From the NCBI GenBank assembly GCA_018398585.1, contig JAGTTD010000018.1, positions 8,749,501 to 8,813,500 of the forward strand: a stretch of DNA of 64,000 bases. Direction: 5' to 3'. Within the stretch, counting starts at the first letter, position 1. Every line of letters begins with the position of its first letter. Source of the stretch: Simmondsia chinensis (lineage: Eukaryota; Streptophyta; Magnoliopsida; Caryophyllales; Simmondsiaceae). Under the pieces are notes generated by a model. The model saw nothing but the letters and a program-made list of their open reading frames with translations, was not told where the DNA came from and did no database searches. Of the stretch, positions 43,700 to 54,536 are shown piece after piece. The position numbers were made by a program, and so were the translations under genes.

Positions 43700-45600
43700 T
43701 TAAAATAAGGATAAATAATAAAAAATCTCATATCTTTTACTTTAATAATAGAAAATTTTTCTCATAAATAAAATCATTCACTAAACTTCTTCACTTTTAA
43801 AAATCAAACACTTTGGAGTGTTCAAAAAAATCCATAACCGAAATATCGAACAGAATTTCCGAAATACCAACCCAAAAATGTGGTTAACCATATGAATTTT
43901 TGGTCCAGTTAACTGAATCAAATAAATTTAAGGGATTTCGGGACTGCAATGATTAGTAATTTTTTTCATTTCAGTTAACCGATTTACCAAAATAATAAGT
44001 ATATATTTTTACATGTTCATAATATTATATTATTCAGTAAAATATATTTTTTTTAACATATAAGTGACTATTTCGTAATACATGATTAATTTTTTTCCTA
44101 ATTTATCTCCTATTGTAGAGTATTCATGCCCCACTATTATATCCAAAATACTAAGCACTACTTTGTTTCAATCTAGTGCTACTCGTTTGTCTACAAGTTG
44201 ATTAAAACAAGATATTATACGTTTAATTTCTTAGAATATGTTTATGAGTACGTAATTTTTTGAATATTGTCATGTTTAATACATTTTTTGTACATTTATA
44301 AACCATTAAAGAGATAAATTATATAACATGAAAAATGCATTCTAATATTTTTTCGATTACTGGTTAACGGGCATAACTGAACCGAATTACCTATTTACCA
44401 AAAGTCGGTTAACTAGTCTTTCAACTTACTGTAATAGTTAGAGAATTTTTAACATTTTAGTTATGGTTAACCGAACCGAAATATTTTTCAGAATGGTTAA
44501 TCAAACAATGAATGACCCTTCCCCATTCAACTTTTTATTGGCCATTTTACCCATCAAAATAAAAAAAAGTTAAGTGTTTGTTTTCGTTTTTAGGTGAGAC
44601 TTTTATGTTTTTAGGAAAAAAAAAATATGAGTTTTAATATTTTTAGAAAAAAAAGAAAGTTTTCTATATTTATAAAATTACTATTTTAAATAATTATAGT
44701 TATAGTATTATAAGTTTATAAAATAAAAAAATATTCTTGAAGATATAGTGATAGTATTAATAGGTTTATAAATTTATAAAAATATTGTAAAACAAAATAT
44801 AATATTTGTTCATTTAAAATAATTTCAAAATTAGATTAATAGGTTTGAAACTTAAAAAATTTAAAAAAATATAGGAAAATTTTTTTGAAAAAAGATATAA
44901 GTATTTTCTATTATTTATATAATATAATTATTTAAATTAATCATAATAATAATGTTATAAATTTAGAAGATAATTAAAGAATTTTAAATTTTACAAAAAT
45001 ACTATAAGATAATATATAATAATTATTTATTACAAATAAAATTTTAAACTAGACTAATAAATTTAAAAATTTTAAAAATGAGACTAAAAATTTAAAAATT
45101 AATTATGAAAATTAATTTTTTTGGATAAAATTTGAAAAACTAAAGTGAAAAAATATTATGATATTCTTTCAAATATTTTTCCAAAAATTATATTTTCATT
45201 ATTTTTTTCAAATTTTTAATTTCTTAAATTCTTAAATTTCAAATTTTTAATTCTAATTTGAAATTATTTTAAACAAAAGATGTTTTATTTTATCTTATAT
45301 TGTTTTTATAAAAATTATAAAAATATTATTTATCTTCTATACTTATAATATTTTTAATTAAAATAATTATATTTTATAGAAAATCTTGTTACTGTTTTTT
45401 TCTAAAAATATAAAAAATTTTAACTTTTTACTAAAAAGATAAAACCCTTTTCTAAAATAAAATTAAATATTTAACCTCCTTTTTTTTAAAAATAAAATAG
45501 TAAAAAAAATTAAATAAGAATTTAGTGTTTAATTTTTAAAAGTAAAAAAAATTTAGTTAGTAGTTTTATCTATGAGATTTCTATCACTATGAAAGGCACA
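43700..45600. repeat. decayed MULE-type MITE-like region
   Basis: The left edge (TCTCATATCTTTTACTTTAA, ATCATTCACTAAACTTC) and the right edge (AATTTAGTGTTTAATTTTTA, TCTATGAGATTTCTATC) mirror each other. They resemble the arms of the MITE at 29834-30321, including GGCCATTTTACCCATCAAAA near 44538. The interior is very AT-rich, with more inverted pieces. It is interrupted by the hAT-like MITE at 43811-44499. Boundaries are approximate. Confidence 0.5.
43811..44499. repeat. hAT-like MITE with 8-bp duplication
   Basis: Related to 3277-3920: GGAGTGTTCAAAAAAATCC at the left end and many AACCGAAAT/CGGTTAAC motifs inside. ATCAAACA is repeated exactly at 43803-43810 and 44500-44507, the 8-bp duplication of hAT elements. 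The right terminal inverted repeat is not well preserved. Nested in the MULE-type region. Confidence 0.75.
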
Positions 45601-46593
45601 CTCAGTCCTGAAAAATGGGGCAAAAAATGCCACGTTTTGAAAATGGAGATTTACTCCTGCATGCTCCGTGTTAGGATCCAATGTGAAGTTTGTTGGGCCT
45701 ACTACTTTATACACTGCTTTTAATTGGAACATTTGAAATGTCCGATGAATAACTCTTGTTTTAATTAAAGTTTATTTATTTTTTGTTTTAAAGTGCCCAA
45801 TATATCATCCAACAAAGTTCAAGCAAGGATACCTAACTCATAAATATTTATAAAAAATTTCATAAGTGCGCAATATCAAACTAAATAGTTTGACCTAGGA
45901 GCAATCTTAACTCAATAGCAAGTTTCTGCAAATTATGAGCTTGACTTAGCCCATAAAAGCTCAAGTTAGCTTTGATTATATTGTCAATACCTAGCCGAGC
46001 CAATTATCAATTGTACTAGCATCTTATCAAATCAAATTTGAATAAAGGTAAAAACGTTCAATAAGACTTATCAATCTAAATCGAACATTGGATGCTTGAC
46101 TTATATATTAATGTTGTCAAATAATTTAACATGGACTCACTAAGAGCTTGTTAAGGACTCAATATTAACACAAAAACAATTCGATGATGACTCAATAATT
46201 AAATAATTGCACTAAATATTGAGCATAACACGATAACAAATTCAACTCCATGGCTCAACTCAATTGGCTAATAAACGTAGTCGAGCCTAACTTATCAAAT
46301 CAAGTTTGAATAGTGGTTCAAAAGTTTGATAAGATTTATTTAACCCAATTTAAATTTGAATAACCGGTGTTTGGCTCAACTCTTCTGAGCCAATAGCCCA
46401 TAATATTGGAAAGACTAATCTTCATAAACATACTTAACATAGTACAATTCTCGCAAAGAGAGCAACCCGAATAGCAAACAAAAAGACCTAATACATGACA
46501 CTAATACAACTGGCACTTCCCATTTTGGGTAATTAATCCAAAACAATTAATATTCGACTATTCAAAATCCAAAAGCAATTCGTTTTAATGAAA
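45601..46593. other. 3' flank of the GASA gene, no other gene
   Basis: Contains the presumed 3' UTR of the GASA gene next to 46593. Further left are degenerate GAGCTTGACTTAGCC/AAATCAAATTTGAATA repeats (45900-46380) that look like an old MITE family. No coding frame is supported. Confidence 0.5.
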
Positions 46594-48911
46594 TTAAGGG
46601 CATTTAATCCTGCCGTTGTGGGTGGTCATATCAGTGTAACACTTGCCACAAACTTCACGGTTACCAGCAGTACCAGGAGGAACGCACTTGCAACGCGCGC
46701 AGCAGGTGGAGCAGGCCCTCATACAAAGTCGCTTCCTGGAGTGCAAAGCGCACCTCTTCTCACACAAAAGCACGCACTCTTCCTTCTTAACCGGTGGCAT
46801 CTGCGGCGGCGCTGGTCGATAATATGGTGAAGTGGGTGGAGACATTGCCGGCGCTGGGTTGTTGGGGGTAGGTGGATTGTAGGGTTCCGGGGGCGCTGGG
46901 GCCTTGGGCGCTGGCGGAGTGTAGAGTTTCGGTGGCGCTGGGGCCTTGGGCGCTGGCGGAGTATAGGGTTTTTGTGGCGGCGCTGGGGCTTTGGGTGGCG
47001 GCAAATAGGCCTTTTCTGGTGATGGGGGTGACGGAGGTGGTGCTTTTTGGTAATCACCCTGTAACGTAATGACACAACTTATTAAATATGTTTGGACAAG
47101 TGCAGTATTAGGATGAGTGACGTCCTAGAAAGTTCTTACTCTCAGATTGTGGGTACTTAAAAACAACCTCTTTTTAGGAATAATACCCTGAAAAAGAAAG
47201 GTTGCGTACATCCGTCCCCCACCCTGCTTAGGCGGAACCCTTTAAACACTGAGTATATTGTTGCTTTTAATCCGTTTTATATATGTGAAAATATTGATCA
47301 AAAGTTCATTAACTTATACATAAATATAAACACAATAAATAATAAATTAAAATCAACAATACGAAAATTAAAATGATACATCCAATATGAATATTTAATA
47401 TAATTATAGATATTAATTATTTTTTATTATTATTTCTTTTTAAATGTAAAAAAAATAAGTTATACTATTGGTCCTTTAACTTTTAAAATTTATTAAAATG
47501 AATCCCACGTCTTTATATAATTTTATGCAAATTGATCCCTAACTTTTTAAATTTATTTAAATTAATCATTTATCTTTTTTTTTTCAAAATAGTCCCCCGT
47601 ATATTATTTTACGATAAAATTAGTCTCTCATAATTTGACTAAAATTAAGTAAAAATTAAAAAAATAAAAGACTAATTTTATTATAAAATAAAATATAAGG
47701 GATCATTTAAATAAAAAAAAGGAACAAAAACTAATTTTAATAAATTTAAAAAGATAAAAAATTAATTTAAACAAAATAAAAAATAAAAGATTAATTTAAA
47801 TAAAATTACAAACATAAGGGACCAACTGTGTAAATAACTCTGTAATAAATATAAATATATGTTATAATCCATATAATATGAAGACAACATAAAAATATGC
47901 ATATTTTATTGTATAATTAGGAATTACACATAAACAAACCGTTAGAAAAGTACAAAATACATGTCAAAATGTTAATTAATAGAGAATAATCACAGAGATT
48001 AGGAGAATACATTTATTGTGAAGTAAAAAATATTATTATCAAGATAATAACATAACTTGACGTAATTAATAGTTATAAATTTTTATAAAGTTAGTATAGC
48101 ATTTGCATTTTATACCAACAATTATCTTACTCTTATAAATTAAAACAAACTTATAATATTAATAGCTAAAAAAGCAAATAATTCATTATTTATTGACTAA
48201 AAATTATATGAAAATAAGTAGTTATACAAACTATTTTTTAGATATTGTTACAAAAATCACAATAAAAAATCAACCGTTACAACTTTTTAAATTTCTAAAA
48301 GATTTACCGATAAAATCTAAATTTTTTCAATCAAGTGTGGACATCAATTATCCCTTAATAATTAAGGGTGATTGTCAAGCCCTAGACATGCAGAAAATGA
48401 AAAACAATTAGGAATTTTTTAGCAAATTATCACAATTTTAAAAAAAATTTAGCAAAATATCATATCTTTAAAAATATTTAGCAAAACATCACATTTTACT
48501 GTAGCACACTGGATGCACGACGTACGGGAAGGCATGCATCCACTGTTGCTCGAATGTTGCACGCCGTCCCGTACGTCGTGCAACAGTGCCCAGAAATTTT
48601 TTTTTTTTTAGTTTTAGTTTTACATTTTTAAACTTTAAAAAAAAATTTACAGTGCCGATGTTGCACGACGCACGAAACGACGTGCAACAGTGGATGCACG
48701 CCTTCCCGTACGTCGTGTATCCAGTATACTAGAGTAAAATGTGATAATTTGTTAAATATTTTTAAAAATATAATATTTTGCTAAAATTTTTTTTAAATTG
48801 TAATAATTTGCTAAAAAAGTCAACAATTAGAGAGGGAGAGAGAGAGTCTACCATGGTAGAGACAAGAAGCAGAGAAGCAGAGAGGAAGAAGAAATGCATC
48901 GAAGAAGCCAT
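46594..48911 (-). CDS. GASA/Snakin-family proline-rich secreted peptide (two exons)
   Basis: Predicted spliced coding sequence: exon 1 48911-48852 and exon 2 47058-46594. The donor ATG|GTAGAC and acceptor TTACAG|GGTGAT join in phase 0 to give 174 residues. Residues 1-20 are a signal peptide (MASSMHFFFLSASLLLVSTM). Residues 24 to about 112 are proline-rich with repeated YTPPAPKAPAPP units. Residues 115-174 form a GASA domain with all 12 cysteines, HSRK, CKCVPPGT and a final KCP. GASA peptides are secreted, cysteine-rich, often gibberellin-responsive, and act in growth or defence; proline-rich members like Arabidopsis GASA14 are wall-associated. The frame is intact and a TATA box lies upstream, so the gene may be live. 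Exon 1 was found by motif and phase, and a small extra exon cannot be excluded. The 1.79-kb intron holds three transposons. Confidence 0.85.
47082..47270 (+). mobile_element. 5S-rRNA-headed SINE, diverged copy
   Basis: 47082-47137 aligns without gaps with 5S rRNA from TTAAG to CCTC: TTTGGACAAGTGCAGTATTA and GGATGAGTGACGTCCTAGAA against the 5S A box, intermediate element and C box, with about a dozen changes. The shared tail domain follows (CTCAGATTGTGGGTACTT, GGTTGCGTACATCCGTCCCC, CCTGCTTAGGCGGAACCC) and a short TTGTTG end. Antisense to the GASA gene, in its intron. Confidence 0.75.
47455..47850. repeat. inverted-repeat MITE in the GASA intron
   Basis: The left arm AGTTATACTATTGGTCCTTT is mirrored by the right arm (reverse complement) AGTTATTTACACAGTTGGTC, and the arms continue inward with TTATTTAAATTAATC-type sequence. 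AT-rich, no coding. The target duplication was not resolved. Confidence 0.6.
48412..48821. repeat. MULE-type MITE next to the GASA 5' splice site
   Basis: 410 bp, with AACAATTAG repeated exactly at 48403-48411 and 48822-48830 (9 bp). Long arms: GAATTTTTTAGCAAATTATC at the left and (reverse complement) GACTTTTTTAGCAAATTATT at the right, continuing for over 150 bp. Toward the centre the arms turn GC-rich with GCACGACGTACGGGAAGGC and GTTGCACG motifs, partly self-complementary. A half copy lies at 49747-49975. Confidence 0.92.
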
Positions 48912-48945
48912 TCTTGCTAAAACATCGGCCTAGACTGAGGCACTG
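48912..48945 (-). other. GASA gene 5' UTR (approximate)
   Basis: Between the expected transcription start, about 30 bp downstream of the TATA box, and the ATG at 48911-48909. The ATG context is CAAGAATGGCT, a good plant start (A at -3, G at +4). Confidence 0.5.
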
Positions 48946-48970
48946 TACTCTCTATCAGACTCCCTCACGC

Positions 48971-48980
48971 TTATTTATAG
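48971..48980 (-). promoter_or_regulatory. GASA gene TATA box
   Basis: CTATAAATAA on the minus strand, about 60 bp upstream of the start codon: a near-perfect plant TATA box at the right distance. Upstream DNA (49000-49740) is AT-rich, with no element I can name. Confidence 0.7.
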
Positions 48981-49746
48981 AAGGTGTCTCAGCGCTTACT
49001 ATCTAGTGCCCTCAAAAAATTTTAAGGTGATGAGAAGTAAAATTTTATAGATAAAAAATTATATTCAAAATTATAAAAGTTATACTTAAAATTATAAATA
49101 ATGTACTCAAAAATTATTGACCTGTGTATTAACACATAGCTTTTGTGTGTCTATATACAGCCAAAAATTTTATACAATAGAAACGTCCAGTGCATTATTC
49201 TTCAAACTATACTATTCCTCAAACTATCTAATTTATCCTTTTAAAATAAACGAGATTTACATCAAATTTAAAATTTTATTATAATATTTTATTTTATATA
49301 ATATCATATCTTAAAGTTGAAAAACTTTTATTATGTTGATATTCTCTGATTTGATTTTTTAGAATTGAATAAATTTTAGATAGAAATTGTTATTGTAGCA
49401 ACTAATTTACTATAGTAATATATATGTATTATTTTGTTCAAAAAAAATATATATATGTATTATTTAAATATTTTATAGTAAAGATATTAAAATACTTTTA
49501 AAATCATTTCCAACATCTGCAATTTCAAGAGAAAATATATCAGAATATACTCATATATTATTATTTAAGTTATTTGCTAGGTCATCGTTTTCTAGCAAAA
49601 AGTTCATGATATTTTGATGAAGGTATTTAAATAACAAAATCTTTTAAAACTCAAGTCACTTAGTAATAAATTCTCTAAAGTACTTGGTACCTGTTGCATG
49701 TGTGGGTGTGTATAACCTAAGGTAAAATATGGTAAGACCTCCTATA

Positions 49747-49975
49747 TTTTAACTAATTTAGCATATTATAACAATTTAAAAAAAGTTTTAGCAAAATATT
49801 ATATCTTTAAAAATATTTAGCAAACTATTACATTTTACTGTAGCACACTGAGTGCACGACATATGGGAGGGCGTGCACCCACTGTTGCACGACGTCTCGT
49901 GCGTCATGCAACGTCGGCACTGTTGCACGCCATCCCGTACAGTGTGCAACAGTGAACAATTTTTTTTTTTTTAGT
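49747..49975. repeat. half copy of the MULE-type MITE
   Basis: Starts AACTAATTTAGCATATTATAAC and continues through ATTACATTTTACTGTAGCAC, GTTGCACGACGTCTCGTGC and TTGCACGCCATCCCGTAC. This is the left arm and centre of the element at 48412-48821. The right arm is missing. It lies about 770 bp upstream of the GASA TATA box. Confidence 0.75.
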
Positions 49976-50059
49976 TTTACATCTTTAAAAAAAAAATTTT
50001 ATTTAAATTATTTTTATTTTTAATTTTATAATTTGAATTACCAAATACATATATTTTTA

Positions 50060-50185
50060 TTTTTAATTACGGGTCTGAAAATTTCTCACCCTCAGGTTGG
50101 GAACATTGGGAAACAGCCTCTTTTCAGGTTAATACCCTGAAAGGGGGAGGCTGCGTACATCCGTCCCCCCAGACCCTGCGTAAAC
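50060..50185 (+). mobile_element. SINE copy with eroded head
   Basis: CTGAAAATTTCTCACCCTCA parallels the 3' end of the 5S head plus linker (CTGGGAAGTCCTCACCCTTA in the copy at 63729). The tail domain follows (GGCTGCGTACATCCGTCCCC, CAGACCCTGCGTAA). The end of the tail is lost. It is the starting point of the tandem triplication. Confidence 0.7.
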
Positions 50186-53100
50186 AGTCATTTCATATAG
50201 TTCAAACTATATATGAATTTTTAAAATATATTTTATAAACTATATGAAATAATTTTTTAGTTTTTGAGTTACATATATCTAATAAAATAGTTCAAATAAT
50301 AATATACAAATACGTAAACTTGTGATTTTTTATTAAAAATATCAACATCTCTTCATTTAAATGTGTCTCTCATATAGTTTATAAAATATAATTAAATACA
50401 ATACATCTTATTAACTTTTAATTTCAAAAAAATAGCCTCTTAAACTTTGTAATTAAACACAACATACCCCCTACACTTTAAATTTTATTAAGTAGCTCGT
50501 TGAACTTTGTAATTAATCACAACGTATCCCCTGCACTTTTATTTTCAAAAAGTAGCTCCTTAAACTTTGTTATTACACATAATTCACCCCCGGAACTTTG
50601 TTATTAAACGTAACACACCCTTAGACATTAATAAATTTCAAACTAAAAAACATATGAAATTAAAATTTTTGGAAGAAATTATGGAAAAATAGTTTTTTGG
50701 AAAAAGCTTAAAAAAATATAATAATATTTTTCAATTTTTTAAAAAATTAATTTTTTAGTATTTATTTTTTCATTTTTAATTTCATATAATTTTTAATTTT
50801 TAATTTATTAATCTAATTTTGGAATTTATTTTTAAAAAATTAGTATATTTTATCTTATAATATTTTTATAAAAATTAAAAAAATATTTTATTATTTTCTA
50901 AATTTATAATGTTATTACTATAATTATTTAAAAACATAATAAAACTAGAAAGTCCCTAATTTTTAAATTGATAGCTCGTTTTACTTTTAAATTTATTAAT
51001 CTAATCAAATTTTTTTCATAATTTATTTTAAAATAGTAATTTTTGTATATTTTTTAATTTTAAATTTATTAATGTCTAAAGGTTAAGTTGTATTTATTAA
51101 TAAAATTCAGGGGTCAGCTGTATGTAATAAAAAAGTTCAGGGGGCTATTTTATAAAATTAAAAGTGTAAGGGGCATGTTGTGTTTGATTATAAAGTTCAA
51201 GAGGCTATTTTATAAAACTAAACGTGTATGAAGTGTATTGTGTTTATTTGTAAAATTTAGGAATTTTTCCATAATTTTTCCTACAACTTAATTATAGCAT
51301 AGTACCTAATCGATATTTTTCAAAATAAAATAAAATTTCAATCCAAATCACGACATTCAATATAATATTTTCCAAGTAATTTAATATATTATATTAGTAA
51401 AGTAGTCTAGATTGTTATATACATTTATATTTATCTAGCCCTAAGGGCGTTTATGTACTTTTTCTTATCTTTATTCCCCTATGTATACAAGGCATTAGGT
51501 TGGGAGCATTGGAAAACAGCCTCTTTTCAGGTTAATACCCTGAAAGGGGGAGGCTGCGTACATCCGTCCCCCCAGACCCTGCGTAAACAGTCATTTCATA
51601 TAGTTCAAACTGTATATAAATTTTTAAAATATATTTTATAAACTATATGAAATAATTTTTTAGTTTTTGACTTGCATATATCTAATAAAATAGTTCAAAT
51701 AATAATATATAAATACGTAAACTTGTGATTTTTTTATTGAAAATATCAACATCTCTTCATTTAAATGTGTCTCTCATATAGTTTATAAAATATAATTAAA
51801 TACAATACATCTTATTAACTTTTAATTTTAAAAAATAGCATCTTAAACTTTGTAATTAAACACAACATACCCCCTACACTTTCAATTTTATTAAGTAGCT
51901 CGTTAAACTTTGTAATTAATCACAACGTATCCCCTGCACTTTTATTTTCAAAAAGTAGCTCCTTAAACTTTGTTATTACTCATAATTCACCCCCGAAACT
52001 TTGTTATTAAACGTAACACACCCCTTAGACATTAATAAATTTCAAACTAAAAAACATATGAAATTAAAATTTTTGGAAGAAATTATGGAAAAATAGTTTT
52101 TTGGAAAAAGCTTAAAAAAATATAATAATATTTTTCAATTTTTTAAAAAATTAATTTTGTAGTATTTATTTTTTCATTTTTAATTTCATATAATTTTTAA
52201 TTTTTAATTTATTAATCTAATTTTGGAATTTATTTTTAAAAAATTAGTATATTTTATCTTATAATATTTTTATAAAAATTAAAGAAATATTTTATTATTT
52301 TCTAAATTTATAATGTTATTACTATAATTATTTAAAAACATAATAAAACTAGAAAGTCCCTAATTTTTAATTTGATAGCTCGTTTTACTTTTAAATTTAT
52401 TAATCTAATCAAATTTTTTTCATAATTTATTTTAAAATAGTAATTTTTGTATATTTTTTAATTTTAAATTTATTAATGTCTAAAGGGTAAGTTTTATTTA
52501 TTAATAAAATTCAGGGGTCAGCTGTATGTAATAAAAAAGTTCAGGGGGCTATTTTATAAAATTAAAAGTGTAAGGGGCATGTTGTGTTTGATTATAAAGT
52601 TCAAGAGGCTATTTTATAAAACTAAACGTGTATGAAGTGTATTGTGTTTATTTGTAAAATTTAGGAATTTTTCCATAATTTTTCCTACAACTTAATTATA
52701 GCATAGTACCTAATCGATATTTTTCAAAATAAAATAAAATTTCAATCCAAATCACGACATTCAATATAATATTTTCCAAGTAATTTAATATATTATATTA
52801 GTAAAGTAGTCTAGATTGTTATATACATTTATATTTATCTAGCCCTAAGGGCGTTCATGTACTTTTTCTTATCTTTATTCCCCTATGTATACAAGGCATT
52901 AGGTTGGGAGCATTGGAAAACAGCCTCTTTTCAGGTTAATACCCTGAAAGGGGGAGGCTGCGTACATCCGTCCCCCCAGACCCTGCGTAAACAGTCATTT
53001 CATATAGTTCAAACTGTATATGAATTTTTAAAATATATTTTATAAACTATATGAAATAATTTTTTAGTTTTTGAGTTACATATATCTAATAAAATAGTTC

Positions 53101-54301
53101 AAATAATAATATACAAATACGTAAACTTGTGATTTTTTATTGAAAATATCAACATCTCTTCATTTAAATGTGTCTCTCATATAGTTTATAAAATATAATT
53201 AAATACAATACATCTTATTAACTTTTAATTTTAAAAAATAGCCTCTTAAACTTTGTAATTAAACACAACATACCCCCTACACTTTCAATTTTATTAAGTA
53301 GCTCGTTGAACTTTGTAATTAATCACAACGTATCCCCTGCACTTTTATTTTCAAAAAGTAGCTCCTTAAACTTTGTTATTACTCATAATTCACCCCCGAA
53401 ACTTTGTTATTAAACGTAACACACCCCTTAGACATTAATAAATTTCAAACTAAAAAACATATGAAATTAAAATTTTTGGAAGAAATTATGGAAAAATAGT
53501 TTTTTGGAAAAAGCTTAAAAAAATATAATAATATTTTTCAATTTTTTAAAAAATTAATTTTGTAGTATTTATTTTTTCATTTTTAATTTCATATAATTTT
53601 TAATTTTTAATTTATTAATCTAATTTTGGAATTTATTTTTAAAAAATTAGTATATTTTATCTTATAATATTTTTATAAAAATTAAAGAAATATTTTATTA
53701 GTTTCTAAATTTATAATGTTATTACTATAATTATTTAAAAACATAATAAAACTAGAAAGTCCCTAATTTTTAATTTGATAGCTCGTTTTACTTTTAAATT
53801 TATTAATCTAATCAAATTTTTTTCATAATTTATTTTAAAATAGTAATTTTTGTATATTTTTTAATTTTAAATTTATTAATGTCTAAAGGGTAAGTTTTAT
53901 TTATTAATAAAATTCAGGGGTCAGCTGTATGTAATAAAAAAGTTCAGGGGGCTATTTTATAAAATTAAAAGTGTAAGGGGCATGTTGTGTTTGATTATAA
54001 AGTTCAAGAGGCTATTTTATAAAACTAAACGTGTATGAAGTGTATTGTGTTTATTTGTAAAATTTAGGAATTTTTCCATAATTTTTCCTACAACTTAATT
54101 ATAGCATAGTGCCTAATCGATATTTTTCAAAATAAAATAAAATTTCAATCCAAATCACGACATTCAATACAATATTTTCCAAGTAATTTAATATATTATA
54201 TTAGTAAAGTAGTCTAGATTGTTATATAAATTTATATTTATCTAGCCCTAAGGGTGTTTATGTACTTTTTCTTATCTTTATTCCCCTATATATACAAGGC
54301 A
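50094..54301 (+). repeat. tandem triplication, 1.40-kb unit
   Basis: Units 50094-51496, 51497-52900 and 52901-54301 (periods 1403 and 1404). Units 2 and 3 differ at only a handful of positions by eye. Each runs from AGGTTGGG inside a SINE tail to TACAAGGCA inside a copia LTR. The junctions at 51493-51497 and 52897-52901 fuse LTR directly to SINE (GGCATTAGGTTGGG). The third unit continues into the intact LTR of copia-B, so it is the original right flank. The frames at 51453 and 52857 are chance readings. Confidence 0.95.
50396..51252. repeat. inverted-repeat element inside each triplication unit
   Basis: The left arm CTCTTAAACTTTGTAATTAA, CACAACATACCCCCTACACT is mirrored by the right arm AAGTGTAAGGGGCATGTTGT, TTATAAAGTTCAAGAGGCTA. 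The inner arms (CTCCTTAAACTTTGTTATTA and a matching AAAAAGTTCAGGGGGCTATT) continue the palindrome around an AT-rich core. MITE-like, about 0.86 kb. It recurs 1403 and 2807 bp downstream. Confidence 0.75.
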
Positions 54302-54374
54302 CCGTAACTCTATTGGGTACAACAACAACAACAACAATCTCAGTGCCTCAAGGACTCCCGCAAAAGCAGGGTCG

Positions 54375-54419
<45 letters not shown>

Positions 54420-54524
54420 CGGTTGATGTACGCAGCCTTCCCCCTTCAGGATGTCAACCTGAAAAGAGGCAGTTTTCGAGGATCGTAACCCTATTGGGTA
54501 CACTCTGTCAATTATTCCCTCACA
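54197..54524 (+). repeat. copia-B 5' LTR (with SINE insert)
   Basis: Starts TATATTAGTAAAGTAGTC where the 3' LTR has TGTATTAGTAGAATAGTC. It contains CTATATATACAAGGCACCG (TATA region) and ends TTCCCTCACA before the primer site. It is split at 54321-54483 by a minus-strand SINE and its target duplication. Confidence 0.9.
54321..54483 (-). mobile_element. SINE-like copy in copia-B LTR, with a G44 tract
   Basis: Minus-strand tail domain (GCTGCGTACATCAACCG, GACCCTGCTTTTGCGGGAG, then (TTG)n). The LTR sequence CGTAACTCTATTGGGTAC (54303-54320) is repeated as CGTAACCCTATTGGGTAC at 54484-54501, an 18-bp target duplication with one change. The normally 5-8-base C tract of the family is a run of 44 at 54376-54419. 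Confidence 0.92.
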
Positions 54525-54536
54525 TGGTATCAGAGC
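54525..54536 (+). other. copia-B primer binding site
   Basis: TGGTATCAGAGC, complementary to the 3' end of plant initiator Met-tRNA and directly after the LTR. A perfect match to the consensus. Confidence 0.92.

Larger units (their letters stand above)
47059..48851 (-). other. GASA gene intron loaded with transposons
   Basis: On the minus strand this interval begins GTAGAC and ends TTACAG. It holds a MULE-type MITE (48412-48821), an inverted-repeat MITE (about 47455-47850), a 5S-headed SINE (47082-47270) and AT-rich filler. The short frame at 48193-48411 on the plus strand is not credible. The MITE's end is about 20 bp from the 5' splice site and the SINE's head about 24 bp from the 3' splice site. 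Confidence 0.75.

Noticed and set aside
46719..47075. Arginine/proline-rich frame antisense or out of frame to the GASA exon
   Set aside because: Alternative-frame reading of the proline-rich repeats; the GASA frame has the family cysteines.
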